DNA of 64,000 nucleotides, taken from contig NC_082694.2 in NCBI RefSeq assembly GCF_949987515.2, positions 64,044,080-64,108,079 on the forward strand, given 5' to 3'. The DNA is from Delphinus delphis. Lineage: Eukaryota > Chordata > Mammalia > Artiodactyla > Delphinidae. The notes below the pieces were generated by a model. That model ran no database searches, had not been told where the DNA came from, and saw only the letters and a list, made by a program, of their open reading frames with translations. Below are positions 37,275 through 47,836 of this stretch, one piece after another. Within the stretch, counting starts at the first letter, position 1. Each line of letters opens with the position of its first letter. A program made the position numbers and the translations under genes.

Positions 37275-38227
37275 ATGAGAAGACAGAGGAACACAGAGAA
37301 GATGAAGGAGCAAGGTAAAAACCCACCAGACCAAACAAATGAAGAGGAAATAGGCAGTCCACCTAAAAAAGGATTCAGAGTAATGATAGTAAAGATGATC
37401 CAACATCTTGGAAATAGAATGGAGAAAATACAAGAAACATTTAACAAGGACCCAGAAGAACTAAAGATCAAACAAACAATGATGAACAACACAATAAATG
37501 AAATGAAAAATTCTCTGGAAGGAATCAAGAGCAGAATAACTGAGACAGAAGAACGGATAAGTGACCTGGAAGATAAAATAGTGGAAGTAACTAATGCAGA
37601 GCAGAATAAAGAAAAAAAGAATGAAAAGAATTGACGACAGTCTCAGAGACCTCTGGGGAAACATTAAATGCACCAACATTCGAATTATAGGGATCCCAGG
37701 AGAAGAGAAGGAAAAAAAGGGACTGAGAAAATATTTGAAGATATTATAGTTTAAAACTTCCTTAATATGGGGAAGGAAATAGTCAAGTCCAGGAAGTACA
37801 GAGAGTCCCATACAGGATAAATCCAAGGAGAAACACACCAAGACACATATTAATCAAACTATCAAAAATTAAATACAAAGAAGAAACATTAAAAGCAGCA
37901 AGGGAAAAGCAAAAAATAACATACAAGGGAATCCCCATAAGGTTACCAGCTGATCTTTCAGAAGAAACTCTGCAAGCCAGAAGGGAGGTGCAGGACATAT
38001 TTAAAGTGATGAACGGGAAAAACCTACAACCAAGATTACTCTACCCAGCAAGGATCTCATTCAGATTCGACGGAGAAATCAAAACCTTTACAGACAAGCA
38101 AAAGCTAACAGAATTCAGCACCACCAAACGCTTTACAACAAATGCTAAAGGAACTTCTCTAGGCAGGAAAGACAAGAGAAGGAAAAGACCTACAGTAACA
38201 AACCCAAAACAATTAAGAAAATGGTAA
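37275..38227 (+). pseudogene. LINE-1 ORF1 remnant
   Basis: ORF1 encodes the RNA-binding chaperone of the LINE-1 particle. The ATG at 37275 opens a coiled-coil N-terminus (MRRQRNTEKMKEQGKN..., with heptad-rich EGIKSRITETEERISDLEDK). This frame ends early at a stop at 37632-37634. Further pieces lie in other frames, and the last (37988-38227, ending KQLRKW) reaches the natural stop at 38225-38227. A frameshift and stops make it non-functional. The stop overlaps the ORF2 start. Confidence 0.88.
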
Positions 38228-41200
38228 CAGGATCATACATATCAATAACTACTTTAAATGTAAATGGATTAAATGCTTCAACCAAAAGACATAGACTGGC
38301 TGAATGGATACAAAAACAAGACCCATATATGCTGTCTACAAAAGACCCACTTCAGACCTAGGGACACATACAGACTGAAAGTGAAGGGATGGAAAAAGGT
38401 ATTCCATGCAAATAGAAATCAAAAGAAAGCTAGAGTTAGCAATTCTCATATCAGACAAAATAGACTTTAAAATAAAGACTATTAAAAGGAACAAAGAGGG
38501 ACACTACATAATGATCAAGGGATCAATCCAAGAAGAAGATATAACAATTGTAAATATATATGCACCCAACATAGGAGCACCTCAATACATAAGGCAAATG
38601 CTAACAGCCATAAAAGGGGAACTCAACAGTAACACAATCATAGTAGGGGACTTTAACACCCCACTTTCACCAATGGACAGATCACCCAAAATGAAAATAA
38701 GGAAACACAAGCTTTAAATGATACATTAAACAAGACGAACTTAATTGATATTTATAGGACATTCCATCCAAAAACAACAAGAAAGAATACACTTTCTTCT
38801 CAAGTGCTCATGGAACATTCTCCAGGATAGATCATATCTTGGGTCACAAATCAAGCCTTGGTAAATTTAAGAAAACTGAAATCATATCAAGTATCTTTTC
38901 CAACCACAAAAAAGAGACTAGATGTCAATTACAGGAAAAAATGTGTAAAAAATACAAACACATGGAGATTAACAATACACTACTAAATAACCAAGAGATC
39001 ACTGAAGAAATCAAAGAGGAAATCAAAAAATTCCTAGGAATAAATGACAATGAAAACACGACAACCCAAAACCTATGGGATGCAGCAAAAGCAGTTCTAA
39101 CAGGGAAGTTTATAGCAATACAATCCTACCTCAAGAAACAAACAACCTAACCTTACACCTAAAGCCATCAGAGAAAGAACAAAACAACCCCAAAGTTAGC
39201 AGAAGGAAAGAAATAAAAGATCAGATCAGAAATAAATGAGAAAGAAATAAAGGAAAAGATAGCAAAGATCAATAAAACTGAAAGCTGGTTCTTTGAGAAG
39301 ATAAACAAAATGGATAAACCATTAGCCAGACTCATCAAGAAAAAAAGGGAGAATACTCAAATCAATAGAATTAGAAATGAAAAAGGAGAAGTAACAACTG
39401 ACACTGCAGAAATACAAAGGATCACGAGAAATTACTACAAGCAACTATATGCCAATAAAATGGACAACCTGGAAGAAATGGACAAATTCTTAGAAAAGCA
39501 CAACCTTCCAAGACTGAACCAGGAAGAGATAGAAAATATAAACAGACCAATCACAAGTAATGAAATTGAAACTGTGATTAAAAATCTTCCAACAAACAAA
39601 AGCCCAGGACCAGATGGCTTCACAGGCAAATTCTATCAAACATTTAGAGAAGAGCTAACACCTATCCTTCTCAAACTCTTCCAAAATATAACAGAGGGAA
39701 GGACACTCCCAAACTCATTCTACGAGGCCACCATCTCCCGATACCAAAACCAGACAAAGATGTCACAAAAAAAGAAAACTATAGGCAAATATCAGTGATG
39801 AACATAGATGCAAACATCAACAAAATACTAGGAAACAGAATCCAACAGCACATTAAAAGGATCATACACCATGATCAAGTGGGGTTTATCCCAGGAATCT
39901 TCAATATACATAAATCAATTAATGTGATAAACCATATTAACAAACTGAAGGAGAAAAACAATATGACCATCTCAATGGATGCAGAAAAAGCTTTTCACAA
40001 AATTCAGCACCCATTTATGATAAAAACCCTCCAGAAAGTAGGCATAGAGGGAACTTACCTCAAGATAATAAAGGCCATATATGACAAACCCACAGCCAAT
40101 ATCGTTCTCAATGGTGAAAAACTGAAAACATTTCCTCTAAGATCAGGAACAAGACAAGGTTGTCCACTCTCACCACTATTATTCAACACAGTTTTGGAAT
40201 TTTTAGCCACAGCAATCAGAGAAGAAAATAAATAAAAGGAATCCAAATCAGAAAATAAGAAGTAGGGCTTCCCTGGTGGTGCAGTGGTTGAGACTCCACC
40301 TGCCGATGCAGGGGACATGGGTTCATGCCCCGGTCCAGGAAGATCCCACATGCCACAGAGCGGCTGGGCCTGTGAGCCATGGCTGCTGAGCCTGTGCTTC
40401 CAGAGCCTGTGCTCTGCAATGGGAGAGACCACAACAGTGAGAGGCCCACATACCGCAAAAAAAAAAAAAAAAAACAAAAGAAGTAAAGTTGTCACTGTTT
40501 GCAGATGACATACTATACATAGAGAATCCTAAAGACGCTACCAGAAAACTGCTAGAGCTAATCAATGAATTTGGTAAAGTAACAGGATACAAAATTAATG
40601 CACAGAAATCTCTTGCATTCCTATACACTAATGATGAAAAATCTGAAAGAGAAATTAAGGAAACACTCCCATTTACCACTGCAACAAAAAGAATAAAATA
40701 CCTAGGAATAAACCTACCTAAGGAGACAAAAGATCTGTATGCAGAAAACTGTAAGACACTGATGGAAGAAATTAAAGATGATATAAATAGATGGAGAGAT
40801 ATACCATGTTCTTGGATTGGAAGAATCAACATTGTGAAAATGACTATACTTCCCAAAACAATCTACAGATTCAATCCAATCTCTATCAAACTATCAGTGG
40901 CATTTTTCACAGAACTAGAACAAAAAATTGCACAATTTGTATGGAAACACAGAAGACCCTGAATAGCCAAAAGCAATGTTCTGAAAGAAAAATGGAGCTG
41001 GAGCAATCAGGCTCCCTGACTTCAGACTATACTACAAAGCTACAGTAATCAAGACAGTATGGTACTTGCACAAAAATACAGATCAATGGAACAGGATAGA
41101 AAGCCCAGAGATAAACCCACACACATATGGGTCACCTTATCTTTGATAAAGGAGGCAAGAATATAAAGTGGAGAAAAGACAGCCTCTTCAATAAGTGGTG

Positions 41201-41843
41201 CTGGGAAAACTGGACAGCTACATGTTAAAGAATGAAATTAGAACACTCCCTAACACCACATACACAAAAGTAAACTCACAGTGGATGAAAGACCTAAATG
41301 TAAAGACAACACTATAGAACTCTTAGAGGAAAACATAGGCAGAACACTATGACATAATCACAAGATCCTTTTGACCTACCTCCTAGAGAAATGGAAATAA
41401 AAACAAAAATAAACAAATGGGACCTAATGAAACTTAAAAGCTTTTGCACAGCAAAGGAAACCATAAACAAGATGAAAAGACAATGGGAGAAAATATTTTC
41501 AAACACATCAATGGACAAAGGATTAATCTCCAAAATTTACAAGCAGCTCATGCAGCGCAATATCAAAAAAACAAACTACCCAATCCAAACATGGGCAGAA
41601 GACCTAAATAGACATTTCTCCAAAGAAGCTGCAGCTCTATTTACAATAGTCAGGACATGGAAGCAACCTAAATGTCCATCAACAGATGAATGGATAGAGA
41701 AGATATGGCACATATATACAATGGTTTATTACTCAGCCATAAAAAGAAACGAAACTGAGTTATTTGTAGTGAGGTGGATGCACCTAGAGTCTGTCATACA
41801 GAGTGAAGTAATTCAGAAGAGAAAAACAAATACCATATGCTAA
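38221..41843 (+). pseudogene. LINE-1 ORF2 remnant (endonuclease / reverse transcriptase)
   Basis: ORF2p combines an AP-like endonuclease, a reverse transcriptase and a cysteine-rich C-terminus. The start ATG at 38221 (MVTGSYISITTLN) is followed within 150 bp by a frameshift. Endonuclease signature VGDFNTPLSPMDRS appears near 38640-38685, RT blocks [13 protein letters not shown] near 39600 and [13 protein letters not shown] near 40150. The catalytic FADD motif is at about 40495, just after the nested SINE. The C-terminal part is shortened by a deletion after 41635 compared with 20940-21300. Multiple stops and frameshifts make it inactive. Confidence 0.9.
40265..40475 (+). repeat. tRNA-derived SINE, short CHR-type, nested in LINE-1 ORF2
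   Basis: Complete sense copy with a poly-A tail at 40457-40474, inserted immediately upstream of the FADD motif of the LINE-1 reverse transcriptase. The host reads on across it: '..atcagaaaataagaagta' before and 'aaaagaagtaaagttgtcac' after. The shared 'aagaagta' is part of the target duplication. Several CpG sites have decayed to TG/CA, so it is older than some other copies. Confidence 0.95.
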
Positions 41844-42078
41844 CACATATATATGGAATCTGAAAACAAAAATTGGTTCCGAAGAACGTAGGGGCAGGAC
41901 AGGAATAAAGACACACATGTGGAGAATGGACTTGAGGACACGGGGAGGGGGAAGGGTAAGCTGGGACAAGGTGAGAGAGTGGCATGGACATATATACACT
42001 ACCAAATGTAAAACAGATAGCTGGTGGGAAGCAGCCGCATAGCACAGGGAGATCAGCTCGGTGCTTTGTGACCACCCA

Positions 42079-42111
42079 AAGGGGTGGGATAGGGAGGGTG
42101 GGAGGGAGATG
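42079..42111 (+). other. G-rich tract in LINE-1 3' UTR, candidate G-quadruplex
   Basis: 'ggggtgggatagggagggtg' and the following 'ggaggg' give five or more G3 runs with 1-4-base loops. It is the counterpart of the tract at 21609-21650. Confidence 0.65.
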
Positions 42112-42240
42112 CAAGAGGGAGGAGATATGGGGATATATGTATATGTATAGCTGATTCACTTTGTTATAAAGCAGAAACTAACACGCCATTGTAAAGCAAT
42201 TATACTCCAATAAAGATATTAAAAAAAAAAAAAGAAGAAG

Positions 42241-42447
42241 GGGCTTCCCTGGTGGCGCAGTCGTTTAGAGTCCGCCTGCCGATGCAGGGGACACGGGTTC
42301 GTGCCACGGTCCGGGAAGATCCCACGTGCCGCGGAGCGGCTGGGCCCGTGAGCCATGGCCGCTGAGCCTGTGCGTCCGGAGCCTGTGCTCCGCAACGGGA
42401 GAGGCCGCAACAGTGAGAGGCCCGCGTACCGGAAAAAAAAAAAAAAA
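42241..42447 (+). repeat. tRNA-derived SINE, short CHR-type, in LINE-1 poly-A tail
   Basis: A sense copy begins directly after 'aaagaagaag' of the LINE-1 tail. It keeps many CpGs and ends with a poly-A at 42433-42447, followed again by 'gaag'. It inserted into the A-rich tail of the 7-kb LINE-1 and so post-dates it. Confidence 0.95.
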
Positions 42448-42485
42448 GAAGTATGTCTATGAGAAAGTGTACAAACCAGTTAATT

Positions 42486-42627
42486 TTTTTTTGTTTTATT
42501 TTTTTTTGCGGGGTTTTTTGGCTGTACCGCACAGCTTGCGGGATCTTAGTTTCCCTACCAGGGACTGAACCCGGTTCATCGCAGTGAAAGCCCCAAATCC
42601 TAACCACTAGACCACCAGGGAACTCCC
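42486..42627 (-). repeat. tRNA-derived SINE of another CHR subtype
   Basis: Minus-strand copy of a different subfamily: the left end is T-rich, followed by 'ggctgtaccgcacagcttgc', 'gggatcttagtttccctacc' and 'gactgaacccggttcatcgc'. The head 'cctaaccactagaccaccag' is at the right. It is about 140 bp and lacks the body of the other copies. Confidence 0.88.
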
Positions 42628-43439
42628 TAGTCAGTTTCTGTTTGCACCTGTAGAAGCTAAAACACCACACAAATATCCACAAGATGGGGATATTCTCCTA
42701 CCAAAAAAAAGAAAAAACAAACAAACAACCGAAGCGTTACTCTATTTTTCTTCGCCAGCAGTTAATAAAAGATGGAACAGGGCCGAACAAGTCAAGAACG
42801 CACAAACGATTCTGGCTGCTCAATCAACAGAAACTGTTCTCAATGTTTCTAATGAATTAATAGATACTAGTAAACGCTGTAAAGATAATTTTACTGAAAA
42901 TAAAAATTAAGCAAATGATTACATCATTAGGCTTAGAGAAATCCTATGTTGTACTACCCAGAAGTTGCGTGGCTGAACCCTCATGTTTCCTAATCATAAT
43001 AAAAAGATAAATAAGAAACCATACTGAAATCACGGGCTTACTCAAAAAGCTTCCGGGCCTATTGTATGTCACCATTACCATCAGGTCATAACCCTGGGGG
43101 TTTCAACGCCAAGCTCTTTTTCCCATCAGCCTGCAGCCGCTGTACTCTTGCCAGGGGTCCCAACCGACTTCTGGACTTGGTGTAAGTCATTCCTGTTGCA
43201 TACTGGGGTTCACCACTGGCTATGAACCCCAGTTCCACCACCTTGCAATTTCCATCAACTGCATATCCATCAGATAGCCCGAGCTGATATCTCTTTCTTG
43301 GTAATCTACCTGTTACCTAAGTTTCTCCTCAATAGACCTCTGTGCTTCTTGCCCTCCCCTCACTCAAGAACTTCTCTGTACCTAAGTCCAAGTAGTCATA
43401 CCCCGCAACTTATGGATGGTCCCTTTCTGTGCTAATATA
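42628..43439. other. Non-coding DNA
   Basis: No gene or named repeat recognised. Confidence 0.5.
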
Positions 43440-43950
43440 GTACTTGCTTCACAATGGGCTAATACGTGTTAAACATTTAGAACCATGCCTGTCGTATTAA
43501 AAAAGGCTAACAATTAGTTATTACTTGTGTTCTAACTCCTGGATTTTCAGTTCACCTGCTCGCACTCCACTACTCCAAGATGGGCCATGCGTGCTGCTGT
43601 CTCCCCGCCTCACCATGCCCTGTGGATCCCACATCCTGCTTGCCAGGCCAGCCTTCCTTCTGCAGTTATAGCTGAGCCAGTCACCACCCAAGACCGACCA
43701 CACCTAGCAGCCAGGCCATGTCCACACAACATGGCACCCTGAAATTTAAAATGTGGTTATTCAACCTAGTTAGAGGATAGTTTGAATTCTGGTCCTGCCT
43801 CCTACTTACTTATGATCTTATACAAGAGACTTCAGTTCTCTAATCCACAGTTTTCCATCTTTAAAATGAGGGTGCATAAGAATGAGAAAGAGTTGCTATA
43901 AGATAGTGTAAACACACGCTTAACACACAATGAGTGCTCAACATAGGTGC
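43440..43950 (+). repeat. Two MIR fragments
   Basis: 43440-43526 matches the MIR 3' end ('gtgttaaacatttagaacca', 'caattagttattac'). 43775-43950 matches a second MIR ('ttgaattctggtcctgcctc', 'tttccatctttaaaatgagg', 'acaatgagtgctcaacatag'). Between them is unassigned sequence. Confidence 0.65.
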
Positions 43951-44149
43951 TTTTCACATGATTCCTAAGACAAGGATGCACATGACACATTTGAGGGGAA
44001 AAAATATTATCAGGATTCAGAACGAGAATTCCACTTCTGGAAACCTGCCCTTCAGAGGAGCTCTAGCGGGTATGCATGGATGTGCCTGGAGAGGGTGTTC
44101 AGTATCTTTCAGAACAGGGAGAGAGGTTTTCATTAGCGTTTGGGCAATG

Positions 44150-44595
44150 TGTTAGTTTCCAAGGACTGCCATAAAATTACCACAAACTAAGGGACTTAAA
44201 ACAAATTTATTCTCACTGTTACAAACACCACACGTCAAAAAAAAAAAAACATGTTGGCAGGGCTGCACATCCACCAAAGACTCTAAGGGGGAATCCTTCC
44301 CTGACCCTTCCAGCTTCTGGGGGCTCCAGGTACTCCTTGGCCTTTGACTTCATATCCTTCCCAATTCTGCCTCTGTCTTTAGGTGGCCTTGTCTTCCTCT
44401 CCCTGTCTTTTCCTCTTCTGTCTTGTAAGGACACCTGCGATTGGATTTAGGGCCCACTTGGTTAATCGAGGATGATCTCATCTTAAAATCCTTAGACGAA
44501 TTACATCTGCAAAGACTTTTTCCAAATGAGGTCACCTTCCCTGGTTCCAGAGATTAGAACATGGACTTATCTTTTGGAGGCCACCCTTCAACCCA
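44150..44595 (-). mobile_element. MaLR solo LTR (MLT1-type), antisense
   Basis: The plus strand starts 'tgttagtttccaaggactgc', continues 'cataaaattaccacaaacta', 'ggacttaaaacaaatttatt' and 'gattacatctgcaaagact'-like sequence. It ends 'ccacccttcaaccca'. This is the reverse complement of an MLT1-type LTR as I recall it. No internal viral genes accompany it. Confidence 0.8.
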
Positions 44596-46530
44596 CTGAA
44601 GGCTGGAAACCAGGGACAGCTGAGGTGTTTATCACAGAGACCTGGTCAAATTGTGGAATGTGATGGAATACTCCCAGCTGCTGGAGGGGCTGGGCAGGAC
44701 TGATCTGCTGAAGGCGGCACCTGAGGATGGTGTTGGCAAAGGTGTTTGTAGAACAATGTGTCAAGTGGTACAATTTAAATGGGAAAAAGGATATTCATGT
44801 TTTTTAAAACGTGTGCCTATTTGTGCAAAGAATTTTTTTTAAAGCAGGAAGAAACAGGAAACGGGTGGCTTCTAGAGAGTGGGATACGGCGAGAAGGTGA
44901 CCCTTACTTTTCATATTATATCCTTCAGAATAGTTTGAGTTACCTGCTTGCCTACAGGATATCCAAGAGAGTTCCCTAAATGCAGGTTGTTACTACTGCC
45001 CAGGATCTACCAGCAGTCCTGCACAAACTGCTACAGAAACAATGTGGATACAGACAGAAGCCTGGAGACACCCTCTCTGACAGCATCTTCCCAGCCCCCA
45101 GAGGCTTGCCTGCTTCACAGTTCCCTTCACAACCTGAAAGCCTCTCTCCTCCTGGTCTTGCCCTGAATATGTCTACCTGAATGATGTAGGTAATTGAACC
45201 AGACTTCAAATTTTAAAGCATAAATACCTATCTGGGCACACACACACACACACAAATCTGATACACGTATATGCCGCAAATATGGGATCATCAAGTTTCG
45301 CTGAGATGTTTTCCGTGTTTTTTAATCCTATAAAAGCCTTCTTTGTCTGCTATTTTCTGAAGAGTCACAAAGGATGCCTTGGAGATCCACAGCTCACCCT
45401 TTGAAAGGAAAAAGCATTTCTCGACCTCAGATTCCTCCACCTGTACTGCAAATTTAATTAACACTCAACTAGGCCTCCTCAAGTTAACGAACTATTAGCC
45501 ATCGGGGAGCCCCTGATCCTCTTAGAGGAACTTCCTCTGTTAGAGCGTCAAATGGCCTTTCAGGTCAAAAAACCACTAGGAATTTAAGCTTTCTCCATTT
45601 CACAGTGCATCAGGAGGTCACAACAGAAAAAGAACATTTCCTTCTAAATGACCTTCTGGAACTTCCTTTTTCAGTGACTGTTTCTTGACCTCTGAAGTTT
45701 TCCATTCAAATAGTGACATTCTGCAATTGCAACAGCCCTGCCTTAAGGGCACAGCCAGATAAGAGTTAATACAACTTCTTTTTGAGAGTTCCAGGAACTA
45801 AACCCTTGAGTGAGGCCTGCAAGGCAGCAGCTATGCATTGTTAGGGAAACTCACTGAGGCACAGGAACTAACTACTGCACATGCCTGCAGGGACCACAAC
45901 AAGAGCCCTGCTCCCAGACCCTCCCACTGCTGTCAGGTGCGTTTTTCCAAAGCACAACCCTGATCCTGTGTCACTCCGGGCTTCCTGTTCGTTGCCTCCC
46001 AAGTGGAGTCCAGATACACAGAGACAGAGAGACACACACAGAGACAGAGAGACACAAAGAAATGGATAAATAAAGCTGCTTTCAAGGATTAATTTCTATG
46101 TCAGTTATTTGAAACACTTTCATAGAAAGTACGTTTTATAAATAAGACAAAATACGATGTAAATATATATTTTTAAAAGATTTTATATTAAAAATAGAAA
46201 TGCATTTGAGTGTGTTTTGAACCCAGATATAAAAAGAGCTTAGATTTAAGTAGATGATGGACAAACAGATGAAGACATAGAGATTTTAAATAGAACTTCT
46301 GGAATTTTTCAAGGGCTTAAACAAACGAGGACATTGATTCTACTTCAAAATGTGATCTGCCTTAACATAGCAATATCATTTGTGTTATTTTCATTATCAC
46401 TAGTGACAATTAGGGCTCTTTTGGGCCTACATTTGCAACACAGAAAGAAAGGGTATCAGGTCAAAAAGAACTGTACTACATGGATTAAGAAGAACATTTT
46501 TTAAAAGGCAATCTATCGGGGAAGTAGCTT
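44596..46530. other. Non-coding DNA with microsatellites and an L2 piece
   Basis: Contains (CA)9 at 45237-45254, an L2-like segment at 45893-46012 ('cctgatcctgtgtcactccg', 'gttgcctcccaagtggagtc') and a short 20-bp-period repeat at 46021-46058 ('gagacagagagacacacaca'). Otherwise unassigned. Confidence 0.5.
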
Positions 46531-46534
46531 ACAG

Positions 46535-46864
46535 GGGCTTCCCTGGTGGCGCAGTGGTTAAGAATCCGCCTGCCAATGCAGGAGACATGGGTTCAAGCCC
46601 TGGTCCGGGAATATCATACGTCGCAGAGCAACTAAGCCCATGCACCACAACTACTGAGCCTGTGCTCTAGAGCCCGTGAGCCACAACTACTGAGCCCGCG
46701 TGCCACAACTACTGAAGCCCACGCGCCTAGAGCCCATGCTCTGCAACAAGAGAAGCCACCGCAATTAGAAGCCCGCGCACCGCAACGAAGAGTGGCCCCC
46801 ACTCACCGCAACTAGAGAAAGTCCACACGCAGCAACCAAGGCCCAACACAGCCAAAATAAAATA
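46535..46864 (+). repeat. tRNA-derived SINE, long CHR-type, full length
   Basis: Complete long-subtype copy. The head is 'gggcttccctggtggcgcag', the A-box-like stretch 'tggcgcagtggttaag', and the B-box-like stretch 'gggttcaagccctgg'. The body carries three 'ccacaactactgagcc/gaagcc' modules, ending in an 'aaaataaaataaa' tail. Confidence 0.94.
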
Positions 46865-46904
46865 AATTTTTTAAAATATTTTTAAAGTGATAAAAAAATA
46901 AAAA

Positions 46905-46947
46905 AGAATTACATGCTGCATGGCACAGCCAAAAAAAAAAAAAAAAA
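46905..46947 (+). repeat. SINE tail fragment
   Basis: 'catgctgcatggcacagcca' followed by a 17-base A-run resembles the 3' end of the subtype seen in reverse at 42486-42627. Only the last ~40 bp are present, wedged between the long SINE and a LINE-1 fragment. Confidence 0.5.
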
Positions 46948-47836
46948 GCAAAGGATCTTTACAGGCATTTTTCCAAAGAAGATATACAAATGGCCAATAA
47001 GCATGCGAAAAGATGATCAACATTATCCGTCAAGGAAATGCAAAGCAAAACAACACTGAGATACTATTTCACACCCACAAGGAGGGTTGCAATCAAAAGG
47101 CAAATGCTAACAAGTGTTGGCAAGGATGTGGAGAAAATGGAAACCTCACACACTGCTGGTGGGAATGTAAAATAATGCAGCCACTCTGGAAAACAATCTG
47201 GCAGTTCCTCAAAAGGTTAAACACAGAGTTACCATATGACCCAGCAATTCCACTCCTCAGTCTATACCTAACAGAAATGAAAATATATGTTCACACAAAA
47301 ACATGTACACAAATGTTCATACAAGCATTATTCATAAATGGTCAAAGAGTGGAAACAACCCAAATACCCATCAACTAAAATGTGGCACAGCCATACAATG
47401 GAATATTATTTGGCAATAAAAAAAGAACGAAGTACTGATACATGGTACAACATGGCTGATTCTTTAAAGCATTAAGAATGAAAGCTAAGTGAAAGAAGTC
47501 AGTTACAAAGAATCACAAGGTGAATGAGTCCATTTACTTAAAATGTCCAGAATAGGCAGATCTATAGAGAAAAAGTACATTAGTGGTTGCCTAGGGCTGT
47601 CAGGAAGGGGAGGTAAAAAGGGGAATAATTGCTAATGGGCATGAGAGCTTTTTCAGGGTGATGAAATGTTCTAAAATTGATTGTAGTGTTATTTTTCTGG
47701 GTTTTGTGAGTTTATAGCATTTGTCATCTTTTTAAAATTTATAATTTGTTGTGATTTGTTCTCATTCTAAATAAAGTCTCTTCTGTAAAAGTAAATAATA
47801 AATAAATTTCATCCACAAAATAAAAAAAAAAAAAAA
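46948..47836 (+). mobile_element. Old LINE-1 (L1M-type) 3' end
   Basis: Sense ORF2 C-terminus: the frame 47013-47378 includes CWQGCGENGNLTHCWWECK, homologous to [18 protein letters not shown] at 20607-21750. The 3' UTR and an A-rich tail follow, ending about 47836. It is 5' truncated and stop-containing beyond the short frame. Confidence 0.88.

Larger units (their letters stand above)
35200..42240 (+). mobile_element. Near-full-length but defective LINE-1 (~7 kb)
   Basis: Layout: a GC-richer 5' UTR from about 35200 ('gagatcaccttcctccccac'), then a T-rich segment at 36360-36770. ORF1 remnants run 37275-38227, ORF2 remnants from 38221 to about 41843, and a 3' UTR with G-rich tracts follows. 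The polyadenylation-type 'aataaagatatt' and a poly-A end it at 42221-42240. It is broken by frameshifts, by a nested SINE in the reverse-transcriptase region, and by a deletion near 41635. The exact 5' end is approximate, and no clear target duplication was found because the 3' flank was altered by further SINE insertions. Confidence 0.93.

Noticed and set aside
40323..40856. 177-codon minus-strand open frame
   Set aside because: Antisense of LINE-1 ORF2 and the nested SINE; A-rich sense strands create long antisense frames.
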